From assembly GCA_041390125.1 (NCBI GenBank), contig JAWKQN010000002.1:310001-374000 (forward strand): 64,000 nucleotides of DNA, given 5' to 3'. Below, piece after piece: positions 1-8,488 of the stretch; positions within the stretch are counted from its first letter, which is position 1; each line of letters begins with the position of its first letter. The notes under the pieces were generated by a model. The model saw only the letters and a program-made list of their open reading frames with translations. It ran no database searches and had not been told where the DNA came from. Source of the DNA: Gemmatimonadota bacterium. Its GTDB lineage: Bacteria > Gemmatimonadota > Gemmatimonadetes > Longimicrobiales > Gaopeijiaceae. Position numbers and translations under genes: made by a program.

Positions 1-91
1 CGGCGGATGGAGCGGGCACCGGCGCGAAGGGCAGCAGGCCCAGCGCGGCGGTGGCCACCAGGGCGGGACGAACGGCGGGGAACGGCGTCAT
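1..91 (-). CDS. Start of a secreted protein, cut by the window edge
   Basis: An ATG at 91 opens a minus-strand frame that runs without a stop to the window edge, giving about 30 residues. They read as a short polar start (MTPFPAVRP), then a hydrophobic stretch rich in Ala and Leu, then Pro/Ala residues, which is the form of a Sec signal peptide. Nothing of the mature protein is visible, so no family can be named. There is no strong ribosome binding site upstream, so the start is tentative. Confidence 0.4.
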   Translation of the reverse strand, partial: MTPFPAVRPALVATAALGLLPFAPVPAPSA

Positions 92-219
92 GGTCTACAT
101 CCCGGTCGGGGTGCCGAGAGGCCGACTCCGGCCTCCCTCACTGTCCAGGACGATCGAAGCCCGCATTCCTGCACACCGGGCTGCGAACGGGCCCGGGAGC
201 GGCCCCGCGTGGACGATGG

Positions 220-261
220 GGCGGCGGGCCCCGCGCGGGGGCGGACGAGGCGGCGGGCCCC
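220..261. repeat. 13-bp direct repeat in intergenic region
   Basis: The sequence GGCGGCGGGCCCC occurs at 220-232 and again at 249-261, between the secreted-protein start (91) and the stop of the TauE/SafE gene (293). The spacer 92-292 is otherwise very GC-rich with no gene, no clear promoter and no T-tract terminator. The repeat may be simple GC-rich drift. Confidence 0.4.
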
Positions 262-292
262 CGCCCGGGAAGCCCGCTCGCCCCGCTCTCCG

Positions 293-1201
293 TCAGACCG
301 TCGGCGCCGGGTCCGGCGTAGCCCGCGCGGCCCCTCGGGACTCGCGGGCTGCCGAGCGCAGCATCGCCTGCGCGGCGTACAGCACCACGATCACCACCAG
401 CCAGCGCAGCAGGTTGAGCGGCAGCGACTTCACGATGAAGGCGGCGATCAACACCGCGGGCAGGCCCCCGAGCGTCAGCCCCACGGCCGCCGGCTTGTCG
501 TAGCGATCCGCCTGGATGAAGCGCGTGGCCGCCACCGGCATCAGGAACGCGGAGGCTCCCATCATGATCGGGAACGCCACCCCGGGATTCATGCCCAGGA
601 ACGCGATCGTGATCATGCAGGGCGCGTAGATCCCGATCCCCAGCGTCATGAGCGCGCCGAAGACGAACATGGCCGCGCTCGCGATCAGCAGTCGCACCGG
701 ATCCAGACCGGTGGCCGCGCCCCCGAGCGGGAGCAACTCGAAGATGGAGAACAGGAAGGACACGGCTGCGATCAGCAGCGCCACCCCCATCCCGATCTGG
801 ATGCGACGTCGCGGCCAGCTCGCCACGACACCCGCGCCCAGCCATGCGCCCAGCACGGCGGCCGCGATCATGGCCACGAGCGTGGCGGTGCCCACCTCGA
901 TCAAGGCGATGAAGATGAATGCCTGGATGAACACGGGGGGCGTGTGGCCGACGTGCATGGTGCCGGGGATGCGCTCGTCCGCCACCACGTTCTTGAGCTT
1001 GTAGAGCGACGTGGTCGGCGCGAAGGAACCGATGCCCAGCGTATCGAAGAAGTTGGTCACGAACCCGATGGCGCTCTCCAGCCACGACGGCCGCGGGATG
1101 CCGCCCGAGCGCAACAGGGAGCGCACCCATCCCACACAGTAGGCCACGCCCACCACGGCCAGCGCCACGTAGATCAGCGCCCGCACGGTGGCCGGGCTCA
1201 T
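293..1201 (-). CDS. TauE/SafE family sulfite/anion exporter
   Basis: A 302-residue polytopic membrane protein of the TauE/SafE family (COG0730), whose members move sulfite, sulfoacetate or other organosulfur anions across the inner membrane. The N-terminal half carries the conserved signature with NFFDTLGIGSFAP near residues 50-62 and the following KLKNVVADERIPGTMH stretch; the second half has the matching glycine-rich helices. About eight hydrophobic segments are present. The ATG at 1201 is preceded by GGAGG six bases upstream. It starts 19 bp after the OsmC stop, so the two are probably co-transcribed. The substrate is not shown by the sequence. Confidence 0.85.
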   Translation of the reverse strand: MSPATVRALIYVALAVVGVAYCVGWVRSLLRSGGIPRPSWLESAIGFVTNFFDTLGIGSFAPTTSLYKLKNVVADERIPGTMHVGHTPPVFIQAFIFIALIEVGTATLVAMIAAAVLGAWLGAGVVASWPRRRIQIGMGVALLIAAVSFLFSIFELLPLGGAATGLDPVRLLIASAAMFVFGALMTLGIGIYAPCMITIAFLGMNPGVAFPIMMGASAFLMPVAATRFIQADRYDKPAAVGLTLGGLPAVLIAAFIVKSLPLNLLRWLVVIVVLYAAQAMLRSAARESRGAARATPDPAPTV

Positions 1202-1220
1202 CGGACACCTCCCGTCGCCG

Positions 1221-1655
1221 TCACGAGACCAGCCGCGCGTCCAGCTCGATCTCCGCGTTCAGCACACGCGAGACCGGGCACCCCGCCTTGGCCTTCGCGG
1301 CGAGCTCCTGGAACTGGTCCTCGCTGACGCCGGGCACCCGTCCCTGGAGCTCCAGGCGGATCTTCTGGATGGTCCAACCCGCGTCCTCCTTCTCCATCGT
1401 CAGGACGGCCTGGACGTCCAACGACTCCGGCGGGGTGCCGGCGCCGGACAGCTGGAAGCTGAGCGCCATCGCGAAGCAGCCGGCGTGCGCGGCGGCGATG
1501 AGCTCCTCGGGGTTGGTCCCGAGCGTCCCGTCCTCGTTCTGGAAGCGCAGCTTCGCGGAGTACGGCTGTCCGTCGAACACGCCGCTCTGGGTGGCCAGCG
1601 TTCCGGATCCTTCGAGTCCCGTCCCCTTCCACACGGCGCGGGCGGTCCGTTTCAT
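1221..1655 (-). CDS. OsmC/OhrA-type peroxiredoxin
   Basis: 144 residues, the usual length for the OsmC/Ohr family of cytoplasmic thiol peroxidases that reduce organic hydroperoxides. The two family cysteine motifs are visible: AHAGCFAMAL in the first half and AGCPVSRVLNAEI near the C terminus. The N-terminal pattern AVWKGTGLEGSGTLAT is typical of the OsmC branch rather than Ohr. The ATG at 1655 follows AGGAG with seven bases between; longer in-frame extensions upstream look non-coding. It heads a likely two-gene unit with the TauE/SafE permease and is divergent from the SLC13 permease. The shared 1656-1890 gap holds no other gene. Confidence 0.88.
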   Translation of the reverse strand: MKRTARAVWKGTGLEGSGTLATQSGVFDGQPYSAKLRFQNEDGTLGTNPEELIAAAHAGCFAMALSFQLSGAGTPPESLDVQAVLTMEKEDAGWTIQKIRLELQGRVPGVSEDQFQELAAKAKAGCPVSRVLNAEIELDARLVS

Positions 1656-1890
1656 GGCGATGCTCCTGGTCGGTCTGGACGTCGGTGGGAGGGGCCAGGG
1701 TAGCCCGACGGAGGGGCTGCGGAAAGGCCGCCACCACACGGGCGGCCCGGGCGCAGCCGTGCGGTCCCGGCAGCCCCGCGGGGACCCGCCCGGGCCTTCC
1801 TTCCCGGTCTGCCGCCGGCACGCGCCTTGCGCCCGGACGGCGCTCGTCCTACCCGGAGAGGAAACCCCAGCGGGATTTCGCCCCACCTCC

Positions 1891-3663
1891 ATGCCCTGGC
1901 ACGCCTGGTTCACCCTCGCGGTCGTCCTCGTCACCGTCGTCGTGCTGGCCCGCGACCTCGTCGCTCCGGCCACCACCATGATGGGGGGCGCGGTGTTCCT
2001 GCTGCTGGCGGGCGTGCTGACCCCCGTGGAGGCGTTCGCCGGCTTCGGCAACCCGGCGCCCATCACCGTCGCTGCCCTGTACATCCTGGCCCGGGCGGTC
2101 GAGAAGACGGGCCTGCTGAACCCGCTGGTCTACGGACTGCTGGGACGGCGCTCGCAGCCCGGCCGCTGGACCTTGCTCCGTCTCCTGATCCCCGCCGCCC
2201 TGGCGTCGGCCTTCCTCAACAACACGCCGATCATCGCCATGCTGATCCCGGTGGTGCTCTCCTGGTCGGAGCGCCGCGGGCAGTCGCCCTCGCTTTACCT
2301 CATGCCCCTGTCGTTCGCGGTGGTGCTCGGCGGGGTGGTGACCACCATCGGCACATCCACGAATCTCGTGGTGAGCGGGCTGCTGGAAGCGGAGGGGATG
2401 GAGCCGTTCCGCCTGTTCGAGCTCACGCCCATCGGGTTGCCCGTCCTCGCGAGTGGGCTCGCGGTGCTGGTGCTGGCCGCGCCGATCCTGCTGCGCCAGC
2501 GCGCGCCCGTCCGCGGCCACCTGGAGCAGAGCCTGCGCGAGTTCGTCGTCTTCATGGACGTCGACGGCGAGGGGCCGCTCGTGGGACGCACCATCGAGGA
2601 AGCGGGGCTCCGGAATCTCGAAGGCGTCTTCCTGGCGCACATCGAACGGGATGAGGAAGTGCTGGCTCCGGTGCCGCCCACGATGGCCCTGCACGCCGGC
2701 GACCGACTCTGCTTCGCAGGACGCGTGGACCTGATCGTGGACCTGCAGTCCCAGAAGGGGCTGCGCTCCAGCGAGCAGCACCAGATGGTGCACTACGACA
2801 CGGCGCGCCACGCGTTCTTCGAGGCCGTGATCGGGCCCGCGTCGCCCCTGGTGAACCGGACGGTCAAGGAGGTCGAGTTCCGCTCGCGCTACCAGGCGGC
2901 CGTCGTGGCCATCCACCGCTCCGGAGAGCACGTGCACTCCAAGCCCGGGGACGTGCGGCTGCGGGTGGGTGACACGCTGCTGCTGCTGGCCGATCCCGAC
3001 TTCCGCGCGCGCTGGCGGGACCGCAACGACTTCCTGCTGGTCGCGCCGATGCGCGGCACGCCACCGGGTGTGACACGGAAAGCCTGGATCGTGGCCGCCA
3101 CCGCGATCGGGATCGTGTTCGCAGGCGGGCTCGGGCTGCTGCCCATCCTGCAGGCGGCGCTGGCCGGCGTGGCCGTGCTCCTGTTCGCGGGTGTGCTCAC
3201 GGCCGTCGAGGCGCGCGATTCGGTGGACCTGGACGTGGTCCTGCTGATCGCCGCGTCCTTCGCGTACGGGCTGGCGATCGAGAAGACGGGCCTGGCCGCC
3301 GTGGTGGCGCACGGCATCGAGACCCTGACCGGTCCGTTGGGCCCGCAGGCGGTGCTGTTCGGGATCGTCGTCGGCACAGTTGTGCTCACGGAGCTGGTCA
3401 CCAACAACGCGGCCGCCGCCTTGATGTTCCCTGTGGGGCTGGCCGCGGCCCACGAGCTCGGTCTCGATCCCCGTGCGTTCGCCGTGGCCGTCGCGGTGGC
3501 GGCCTCCTGCTCGTTCCTGACGCCGATCGGCTACCAGACCAACACCATGGTCTACGGCCCCGGCGGATACCGCTTCGGGGACTACTTCCGCCTGGGCTTC
3601 CCGCTCACGATCGTGATGATCACCGCGATCGTGATCGGGGTGCCCATCCTCTGGGGCTGGTAG
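1891..3663 (+). CDS. SLC13/DASS permease with two RCK-C domains
   Basis: A 590-residue sodium-coupled or proton-coupled anion permease (SLC13/DASS, YfbS/SAC1-like). The membrane part is split: helices at residues 1-200, then two soluble TrkA-C/RCK-C domains at about 210-385, then more helices. Both substrate-site repeats are present: IGTSTNLVVSG at about 153-163 and TPIGYQTNTMVYG at about 544-556. FLNNTP and VTNNAAAALMFP mark the two pseudo-symmetric halves. RCK-C domains usually bind a small ligand and gate transport. The first ATG at 1891 is used; no good ribosome binding site precedes it. The substrate could be sulfate, a dicarboxylate or another anion. It converges on the CBS protein with 12 bp between stops. 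Confidence 0.88.
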   Translation: MPWHAWFTLAVVLVTVVVLARDLVAPATTMMGGAVFLLLAGVLTPVEAFAGFGNPAPITVAALYILARAVEKTGLLNPLVYGLLGRRSQPGRWTLLRLLIPAALASAFLNNTPIIAMLIPVVLSWSERRGQSPSLYLMPLSFAVVLGGVVTTIGTSTNLVVSGLLEAEGMEPFRLFELTPIGLPVLASGLAVLVLAAPILLRQRAPVRGHLEQSLREFVVFMDVDGEGPLVGRTIEEAGLRNLEGVFLAHIERDEEVLAPVPPTMALHAGDRLCFAGRVDLIVDLQSQKGLRSSEQHQMVHYDTARHAFFEAVIGPASPLVNRTVKEVEFRSRYQAAVVAIHRSGEHVHSKPGDVRLRVGDTLLLLADPDFRARWRDRNDFLLVAPMRGTPPGVTRKAWIVAATAIGIVFAGGLGLLPILQAALAGVAVLLFAGVLTAVEARDSVDLDVVLLIAASFAYGLAIEKTGLAAVVAHGIETLTGPLGPQAVLFGIVVGTVVLTELVTNNAAAALMFPVGLAAAHELGLDPRAFAVAVAVAASCSFLTPIGYQTNTMVYGPGGYRFGDYFRLGFPLTIVMITAIVIGVPILWGW

Positions 3664-3675
3664 GGCGCGGGCGGC

Positions 3676-4113
3676 TCAGCCGCCCAGGCCTGCCAGGCGG
3701 TCGCGCAGCACTCCGGTCTCGGTCTCCAGTTCGTCCAGGCGGGCTTTGACCACATCCCCGATGCTGACGAGACCCACGAGACGATCCTGCTCCAGCACGG
3801 GGATGTGCCGGGCCCGGAAGCGCGTCATCGTGCGCATCACGTCGGTGAGGCGATCACCGGGTCCGCAGGTCTTGAGCGCCGTCTGCATGACCTCCTCCAC
3901 CCGCGTCTTGAGCAGATCCGGCCCGAGCCGGACCAGGTCGCGCGCCAGGTCCCGTTCGGCGTAGAGCCCCTCCACGCGGTGACCGTCCGGCGAGACCACG
4001 AGCGCGCCGACGTTGTGCAGCTTCATGAGCTCCGCCGCGGCACCCACGGTCATCCCCGGCTGCACCGTGTGGACGTTGCGGCCTTTCTGCTCCAGGATCG
4101 CCCGGACTTCCAT
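3676..4113 (-). CDS. Two-CBS-domain protein
   Basis: 145 residues consisting almost entirely of a CBS-domain pair, a Bateman module that binds adenine nucleotides such as AMP, ATP or NAD-related ligands. Domain 1 (about 15-70) has TVGAAAELMKLHNVGALVVS, and domain 2 (about 80-135) has MTRFRARHIPVLEQDRLVGLVSIGD. The C terminus is a short helical tail rich in Glu, Leu and Arg. There is no attached enzyme, so it is a stand-alone sensor or regulatory subunit whose partner is unknown. The ATG at 4113 follows AAAGGAGAGAGGGAG, which decides the start over an upstream ATG-less extension. It is divergent from the DUF1080 gene across 238 bp. Confidence 0.87.
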   Translation of the reverse strand: MEVRAILEQKGRNVHTVQPGMTVGAAAELMKLHNVGALVVSPDGHRVEGLYAERDLARDLVRLGPDLLKTRVEEVMQTALKTCGPGDRLTDVMRTMTRFRARHIPVLEQDRLVGLVSIGDVVKARLDELETETGVLRDRLAGLGG

Positions 4114-4351
4114 CTCCCTCTCTCCTTTGGCACGGCGGCAATGTCGGCAGGTCACCCGACCCCGCAGCACCGACGGTGCGCTACGACCTGCCCGGTTCTA
4201 CACCAGGACCGGAGCCCGGGTGCGTGAGGCCGCGGAGGCGCCGCGCCTCGTGCGACCCCGGTCGGGGACCGCGCGCCTCCAGGCGCCTGGTACGGCGTGG
4301 CGGCGCGCCCCGGGGCTCCGTATTGTGCGGGACACCCTGCAGGAGACCGCC

Positions 4352-5077
4352 ATGCGCCCCACCCCGACCCTGTGCCTCCTGGTGGCTGGCAGCCTGCTCG
4401 GCGCGCCCGGCTGTGGGGGCGCCGCCCAGGACACCGCTGCCTCGACGCGCCCCATGACCAATCAGCTGACCGCCGACGAGGAGGCCGCCGGCTGGCGTCT
4501 CCTGTTCAACGGCCGCGACGTGACCGGCTGGCGCGGCTTCCACGGCGCGGACGCCGGGTGGTCCGTGGTGGAGGGTGAGCTCACGCGCACGGACGGCGGC
4601 GCCGACCTCATCACCGAGGAGCAGTTCGAGAACTTCGAGCTGACCCTGGAGTGGAAGGTGGGTCCGGCCGGCAACAGCGGGATCTTGTACCGCATCGACG
4701 AGAGCGCAGAGGAGACCTACCACTCGGCTCCCGAGATGCAGGTGCTGGACGACGCCGGACACCAGGACGGTCTGTCGCGGCTGACCGCGGCCGGCGCCAA
4801 CTATGCGCTGCACCCCGCCCCGGAAGGCGTGGTGCGACCCGCCGGCGAGTGGAACCAGGTGCGCCTGATCGTGGAAGGCGCCCATGTCCAGCAGTGGCTG
4901 AACGGCCGCAAGGTGGTCGAGTACGAGCTCTGGACACCCGAGTGGGAAGCGCTCGTGCAGGGGAGCAAGTTCGCGCAGTGGCCGGAGTACGGCCGCGCGC
5001 GCAGCGGCCACATCGGGCTGCAGGACCACGGCGACCGCGTCTCCTACCGAAACATCAAGCTGCTGGAACTCCCGTGA
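4352..5077 (+). CDS. DUF1080 family 3-keto-glycoside hydrolase-like lipoprotein
   Basis: 241 residues with an N-terminal signal and a lipobox-like end (GAPGC, Cys21), followed by one DUF1080/3-keto-disaccharide hydrolase domain, a concanavalin-like beta sandwich. Seen motifs are WRLLFNGRDVTGWRG, WKVGPAGNSGILYR, SAPEMQVLDDAGH and GHIGLQDHGDRVSYRNIKL, which are the family hallmarks. Members cleave glycosides oxidised at C3 or occur with such pathways; the exact substrate is not visible. It sits first in a + strand trio with an MFS permease (stop and GTG start overlap in GTGA) and a Gfo/Idh oxidoreductase. AGGAG lies six bases before the ATG, and TATTGT at 4321-4326 may be its -10 box. Confidence 0.85.
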   Translation: MRPTPTLCLLVAGSLLGAPGCGGAAQDTAASTRPMTNQLTADEEAAGWRLLFNGRDVTGWRGFHGADAGWSVVEGELTRTDGGADLITEEQFENFELTLEWKVGPAGNSGILYRIDESAEETYHSAPEMQVLDDAGHQDGLSRLTAAGANYALHPAPEGVVRPAGEWNQVRLIVEGAHVQQWLNGRKVVEYELWTPEWEALVQGSKFAQWPEYGRARSGHIGLQDHGDRVSYRNIKLLELP

Positions 5078-6303
5078 GCGTCCGCCTGCGCCTGCAGGTC
5101 ATGATGTTCCTCCAGTACTTCGTGTGGGGTTCCTGGGCGGTGACACTGAGCACCTACCTCGGTCAGACCCTCTCGTTCGAGGGGACCGAGATCGGGCTGG
5201 TGTACGGCTCGACGGCCATCGCGGCCATGGTCTCGCCGTTCTTCGTGGGCATGGTGGCGGATCGCTTCTTCGCCACCGAACGCATCCTGGCGGCGTTGCA
5301 CCTGGGTGGGGGCGCGCTCATGCTGCTGGCCGCGGCGCAGACCGATTTTGCGCGCTTCTATCCGGCGATGATCGCGTACTCGCTGCTCTACATGCCGACG
5401 CTCGCGCTGACCAACTCCATCTCCTTCCACAACGTCGCCGATCCCGCCAAGGACTTCCCCACCATCCGGGTGTTGGGCACGCTGGGCTGGATCGCGGCGG
5501 GGCTGCTCATCGGCTGGCTCGCGGTCGAGCCGACCGTGATCCCGCTGCGCCTGGCGGCCGGCGCCTCCTTCGTGCTCGGCCTGTATTGCCTCACCCTGCC
5601 CCACACGCCTCCGCAGCCGGCCGAGGGGCCGGTGCGCGCGCGCGACGTGCTCGGGCTGGACGCCCTGGCCCTGATGAAGGACCGCTCCTTCGCCACCTTC
5701 GTGGTCGCGTCGTTCCTGCTGGTCATCCCGCTCCAGTTCTACTACGGCTTCACCAATCTCTTCCTGAACGAGCTGGGCATGACGGCCGCGGCGGCCAAGA
5801 TGACCCTCGGTCAGATGTCGGAGATCGCGTTCCTGGTGGCGCTGCCCTGGTTCCTGACGCGCTGGGGAGTGAAGCGCATCCTGGTGGTGGGGATGGCCGC
5901 CTGGTCGTTGCGCTACCTGTTCTTCGCCAGCGGCGACCTCGGATCCGGCGCCTGGATGCTCTATGCGGGCATCCTGTTGCATGGCGTCTGCTACGACTTC
6001 TTCTTCGTGACCGGTCAGATCTACGTGGACCAGCGCGCGGGCCCGCACATCCGGGCCGCTGCCCAGGGCTTCATCGCGTTCGTCACGCTGGGCGTAGGCT
6101 GGTTCATCGGGTCCTGGGTGGCCGGGGTGGTCGTGGACGCGTTCCCCGCCGCTGGCGTCGCCGGCACACCCGGTCACCACTGGGATCTCATCTGGCGGAT
6201 CCCCGCCGCGGGCGCCGCCCTCGTGCTCGTGCTGTTCCTCCTCTTCTTCCGTTCCCGGAGCGCCCTCGATGGAGCCACGCAGCCCTCTCCCGTCACGACG
6301 TGA
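5074..6303 (+). CDS. MFS permease, nucleoside-H+ symporter type
   Basis: 409 residues, about twelve transmembrane helices, with the N-terminal signature of the nucleoside:H+ symporter family (NupG/XapB-like): MMFLQYFVWGSWAVTLSTYL followed by MVSPFFVGMVADRFFATER between helices 2 and 3. In bacteria with DUF1080 and Gfo/Idh clusters, relatives are usually assigned to sugar or sugar-derivative uptake, which fits here better than nucleosides; that is inference from context. Translation probably starts at GTG 5074, overlapping the upstream stop by four bases; ATG 5101 is the alternative. The 3' end overlaps the next gene by 35 bp, so the trio is translationally coupled. Confidence 0.83.
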   Translation: MSVRLRLQVMMFLQYFVWGSWAVTLSTYLGQTLSFEGTEIGLVYGSTAIAAMVSPFFVGMVADRFFATERILAALHLGGGALMLLAAAQTDFARFYPAMIAYSLLYMPTLALTNSISFHNVADPAKDFPTIRVLGTLGWIAAGLLIGWLAVEPTVIPLRLAAGASFVLGLYCLTLPHTPPQPAEGPVRARDVLGLDALALMKDRSFATFVVASFLLVIPLQFYYGFTNLFLNELGMTAAAAKMTLGQMSEIAFLVALPWFLTRWGVKRILVVGMAAWSLRYLFFASGDLGSGAWMLYAGILLHGVCYDFFFVTGQIYVDQRAGPHIRAAAQGFIAFVTLGVGWFIGSWVAGVVVDAFPAAGVAGTPGHHWDLIWRIPAAGAALVLVLFLLFFRSRSALDGATQPSPVTT

Positions 6304-7615
6304 GTTCCTGGGCGACGTCGGCCTGGCCGGCGCCGCGTTCACCATTGTGCCCGGGCACGTCCTGGGCGGACGGGGCCGTACCGCACCCAGCGACACGCTG
6401 AACGTCGCCTGCATCGGCGTCGGCGGCATGGGCGCCTCCGACGTGCGCGGGATGCGCGGCGAGAACATCTACGCGCTGTGCGACGTGGACACGAAGAGCG
6501 CGCGCGAGAGCGTGCAGGCCTTCCCCGGCGCAAAGTTCTATCGGGACTTCCGCGAGATGCTGGACCGCGAAGCGGGCTCCATCGACGCGGTCACGGTCAG
6601 CACCCCGGATCACACCCACGCGGTGGCCGCCATCGCCGCCCTGCGCGCGGGCAAGCCCGTGTATTGCCAGAAACCACTGGCGCGCACCATCGGCGAGGTC
6701 CGCGCGATGGCCGACGCCGCCCGTCAGGCCGGTGTCCCGACCGTGATGGGCAATCAGGGCCACGCCGGCGAGGGCATCCGGCTCATCCGTGAGTGGGTGG
6801 ACGCCGGCCTGATCGGCACCGTGCGCGAGGTCCACTTCTGGACCAATCGGCCGATCTGGCCGCAGGCCATCGAGCGCCCCACGGAGATGCACCACGTACC
6901 GGCCCATCTCGATTGGGACCTGTGGCTGGGGCCCGCAGCGGATCGGCCCTACCACCCGGCGTACGCACCCTTCCGCTGGCGCGGGTGGTGGGACTTCGGC
7001 ACAGGTGCGTTCGGGGACATGGCCTGCCACATCATGGATGCGGCGTACTGGACGCTGGGCCTGCGCTACCCCGCGCGCGTGGACGTGGAGAGCACGGCCG
7101 TCTTCGACGAGACCGGACCACGCGCCTCCCGTGTGGACTTCGCCTTCCCGGCGCGTGAGGGACGTCCCGCGGTCACGCTCGTGTGGCGGGACGGCGGGCT
7201 GCTCCCGCCCGCCCCGCCCGAGGTCGCGGAGCGCAGTGCCTGGCCGCCCGCGGAGGACGGGGGCCAGCTCTGGATCGGCAGCGAAGGCAAGCTGATCGCG
7301 GGGACGTACGGACAGGAGCCGCGCTTGCTGGATCCAGCCCGGCGAGCGCAGGTGGAGGCCGAGCCCCTGCCGCAGCGCTTCCCCCGCCTGGAGAGCGTGT
7401 ATGCGGAGTTCGCCGCCGCCGTGAAGGGCGGGCCGGAGCCCGGCTCCAACTTCCCGGGGTACGCGGCGCCGTTCACGGAGATGATCCTGCTCGGCAACCT
7501 CGCCGTGCGGATGGGACGCTCGCTGGAGGTGGAGCCGGAGACGGGCCGGATCACCAACGTGGAGGTGCCGCGCGCCTGGGTGCAGCCCGACTACCGGGCC
7601 GGCTGGCGGATCTAG
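6269..7615 (+). CDS. Tat-exported Gfo/Idh/MocA family oxidoreductase
   Basis: 448 residues. The N terminus carries a twin-arginine signal (SRREFLGDVGLAGAAF), so the enzyme is expected in the periplasm. Then comes a Rossmann NAD(P)-binding domain (NVACIGVGGMGASD, about residues 45-58) and the Gfo/Idh/MocA C-terminal fold. The usual E-K-P catalytic lysine motif is present as CQKPLARTIGEV, with Gln in place of Glu. GTGAFGDMACHIMD is the conserved helix near the active site. Such exported family members are thought to carry a tightly bound cofactor and to redox-convert sugars without free NAD. It is the third gene of the DUF1080/MFS unit and overlaps the permease by 35 bp. The substrate is unknown. 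Confidence 0.87.
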   Translation: MEPRSPLPSRREFLGDVGLAGAAFTIVPGHVLGGRGRTAPSDTLNVACIGVGGMGASDVRGMRGENIYALCDVDTKSARESVQAFPGAKFYRDFREMLDREAGSIDAVTVSTPDHTHAVAAIAALRAGKPVYCQKPLARTIGEVRAMADAARQAGVPTVMGNQGHAGEGIRLIREWVDAGLIGTVREVHFWTNRPIWPQAIERPTEMHHVPAHLDWDLWLGPAADRPYHPAYAPFRWRGWWDFGTGAFGDMACHIMDAAYWTLGLRYPARVDVESTAVFDETGPRASRVDFAFPAREGRPAVTLVWRDGGLLPPAPPEVAERSAWPPAEDGGQLWIGSEGKLIAGTYGQEPRLLDPARRAQVEAEPLPQRFPRLESVYAEFAAAVKGGPEPGSNFPGYAAPFTEMILLGNLAVRMGRSLEVEPETGRITNVEVPRAWVQPDYRAGWRI

Positions 7616-7646
7616 CGGTCGCGACTCCGCCGCCCGCCGTGCGCGC

Positions 7647-8420
7647 CTACGGCCAGGCGGCGTTGGCCTCGCGTGCGGCCTCGAGCAGCAGCGGCCCCAC
7701 GCCGACCGGGATCGGCGCGCCGCTGAAGTCCGGGTCGAGCGTGCCGCCGACGATGCGGTCGGCGATGGTGAGGGCGGCCAGCCAGGTGCCCAGCACGCTC
7801 GGGTGGAAGCCGTCGAAGTCGTACAACGCCAGCTGCGGGTTCCGGCGCCAGGCCGCCCGCCAGGCGTCCCCGGCCGGGAACAGCACGCCGTCCGCGCTGT
7901 CGGCGGCCATGGCGTACGATTCGGCCACGCCGTCGAAGTCGAAGCTGCGAACGCGGGACGGCCACACCATGTAGAGCGCCGGCCGGGCGCCCACCGCAGT
8001 GGCTTCCAGACCGAAGCGGTGCGCGTACTCCAGCAGGGAGGGACGTCCCTCGGTCGCGGACGGTCCCTGCTGCATCACCACCCAGTCCCACCCACCCCGC
8101 GCGATGGCGGCCGAGGCGGTGCCCTCCCGCCAATGGTCCTCCAGCCCGTAGTTGGGGAGCGCCACCTGCTGCGCGACCACCGTCCCGCCGGTGGCGTCCG
8201 CCAGGAGTGCCTCCACGATCTCCGGCAGCCCGTTCGCGTACGTCAGGCTGTTCCCGATGAACAGGAGCGCGAGGTCGGCGTCGGGCTCGGGCGCCGACGG
8301 CACCTCCGTGGCTCCGCAGGCCAGAAGGGCCGCGGCGAGCACGGTCGCGGCGAGCCACGGAGCGCGCAGCCAGGAGGGACGCCGGATCGGCGTGCGTGCG
8401 GGGCGTGGGACGTTGGACAT
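7647..8420 (-). CDS. SGNH/GDSL-like hydrolase lipoprotein
   Basis: 257 residues from ATG 8420. The N terminus is basic then hydrophobic and ends in LLACG, a lipobox, so it is probably a periplasm-facing lipoprotein. The block I motif appears as LLFIGNSLTYANGLP (Ser nucleophile in GNS), and the block V motif as DGFHPSVLGTW with the Asp-His pair. WDWVVMQQGP takes the place of block III. These support an SGNH-fold esterase or deacetylase acting on glycans, but the substrate is unknown. A GTG at 8444 would add eight residues. It lies 68 bp after the Gfo/Idh gene at the end of the minus-strand sugar operon. Confidence 0.72.
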   Translation of the reverse strand: MSNVPRPARTPIRRPSWLRAPWLAATVLAAALLACGATEVPSAPEPDADLALLFIGNSLTYANGLPEIVEALLADATGGTVVAQQVALPNYGLEDHWREGTASAAIARGGWDWVVMQQGPSATEGRPSLLEYAHRFGLEATAVGARPALYMVWPSRVRSFDFDGVAESYAMAADSADGVLFPAGDAWRAAWRRNPQLALYDFDGFHPSVLGTWLAALTIADRIVGGTLDPDFSGAPIPVGVGPLLLEAAREANAAWP

Positions 8421-8488
8421 GACGTCCACGGTGTACGCCCCCACGCGCAGAGGCTTTCGCGGGAGGCCGCAGCGCTACGGCCCCCGGC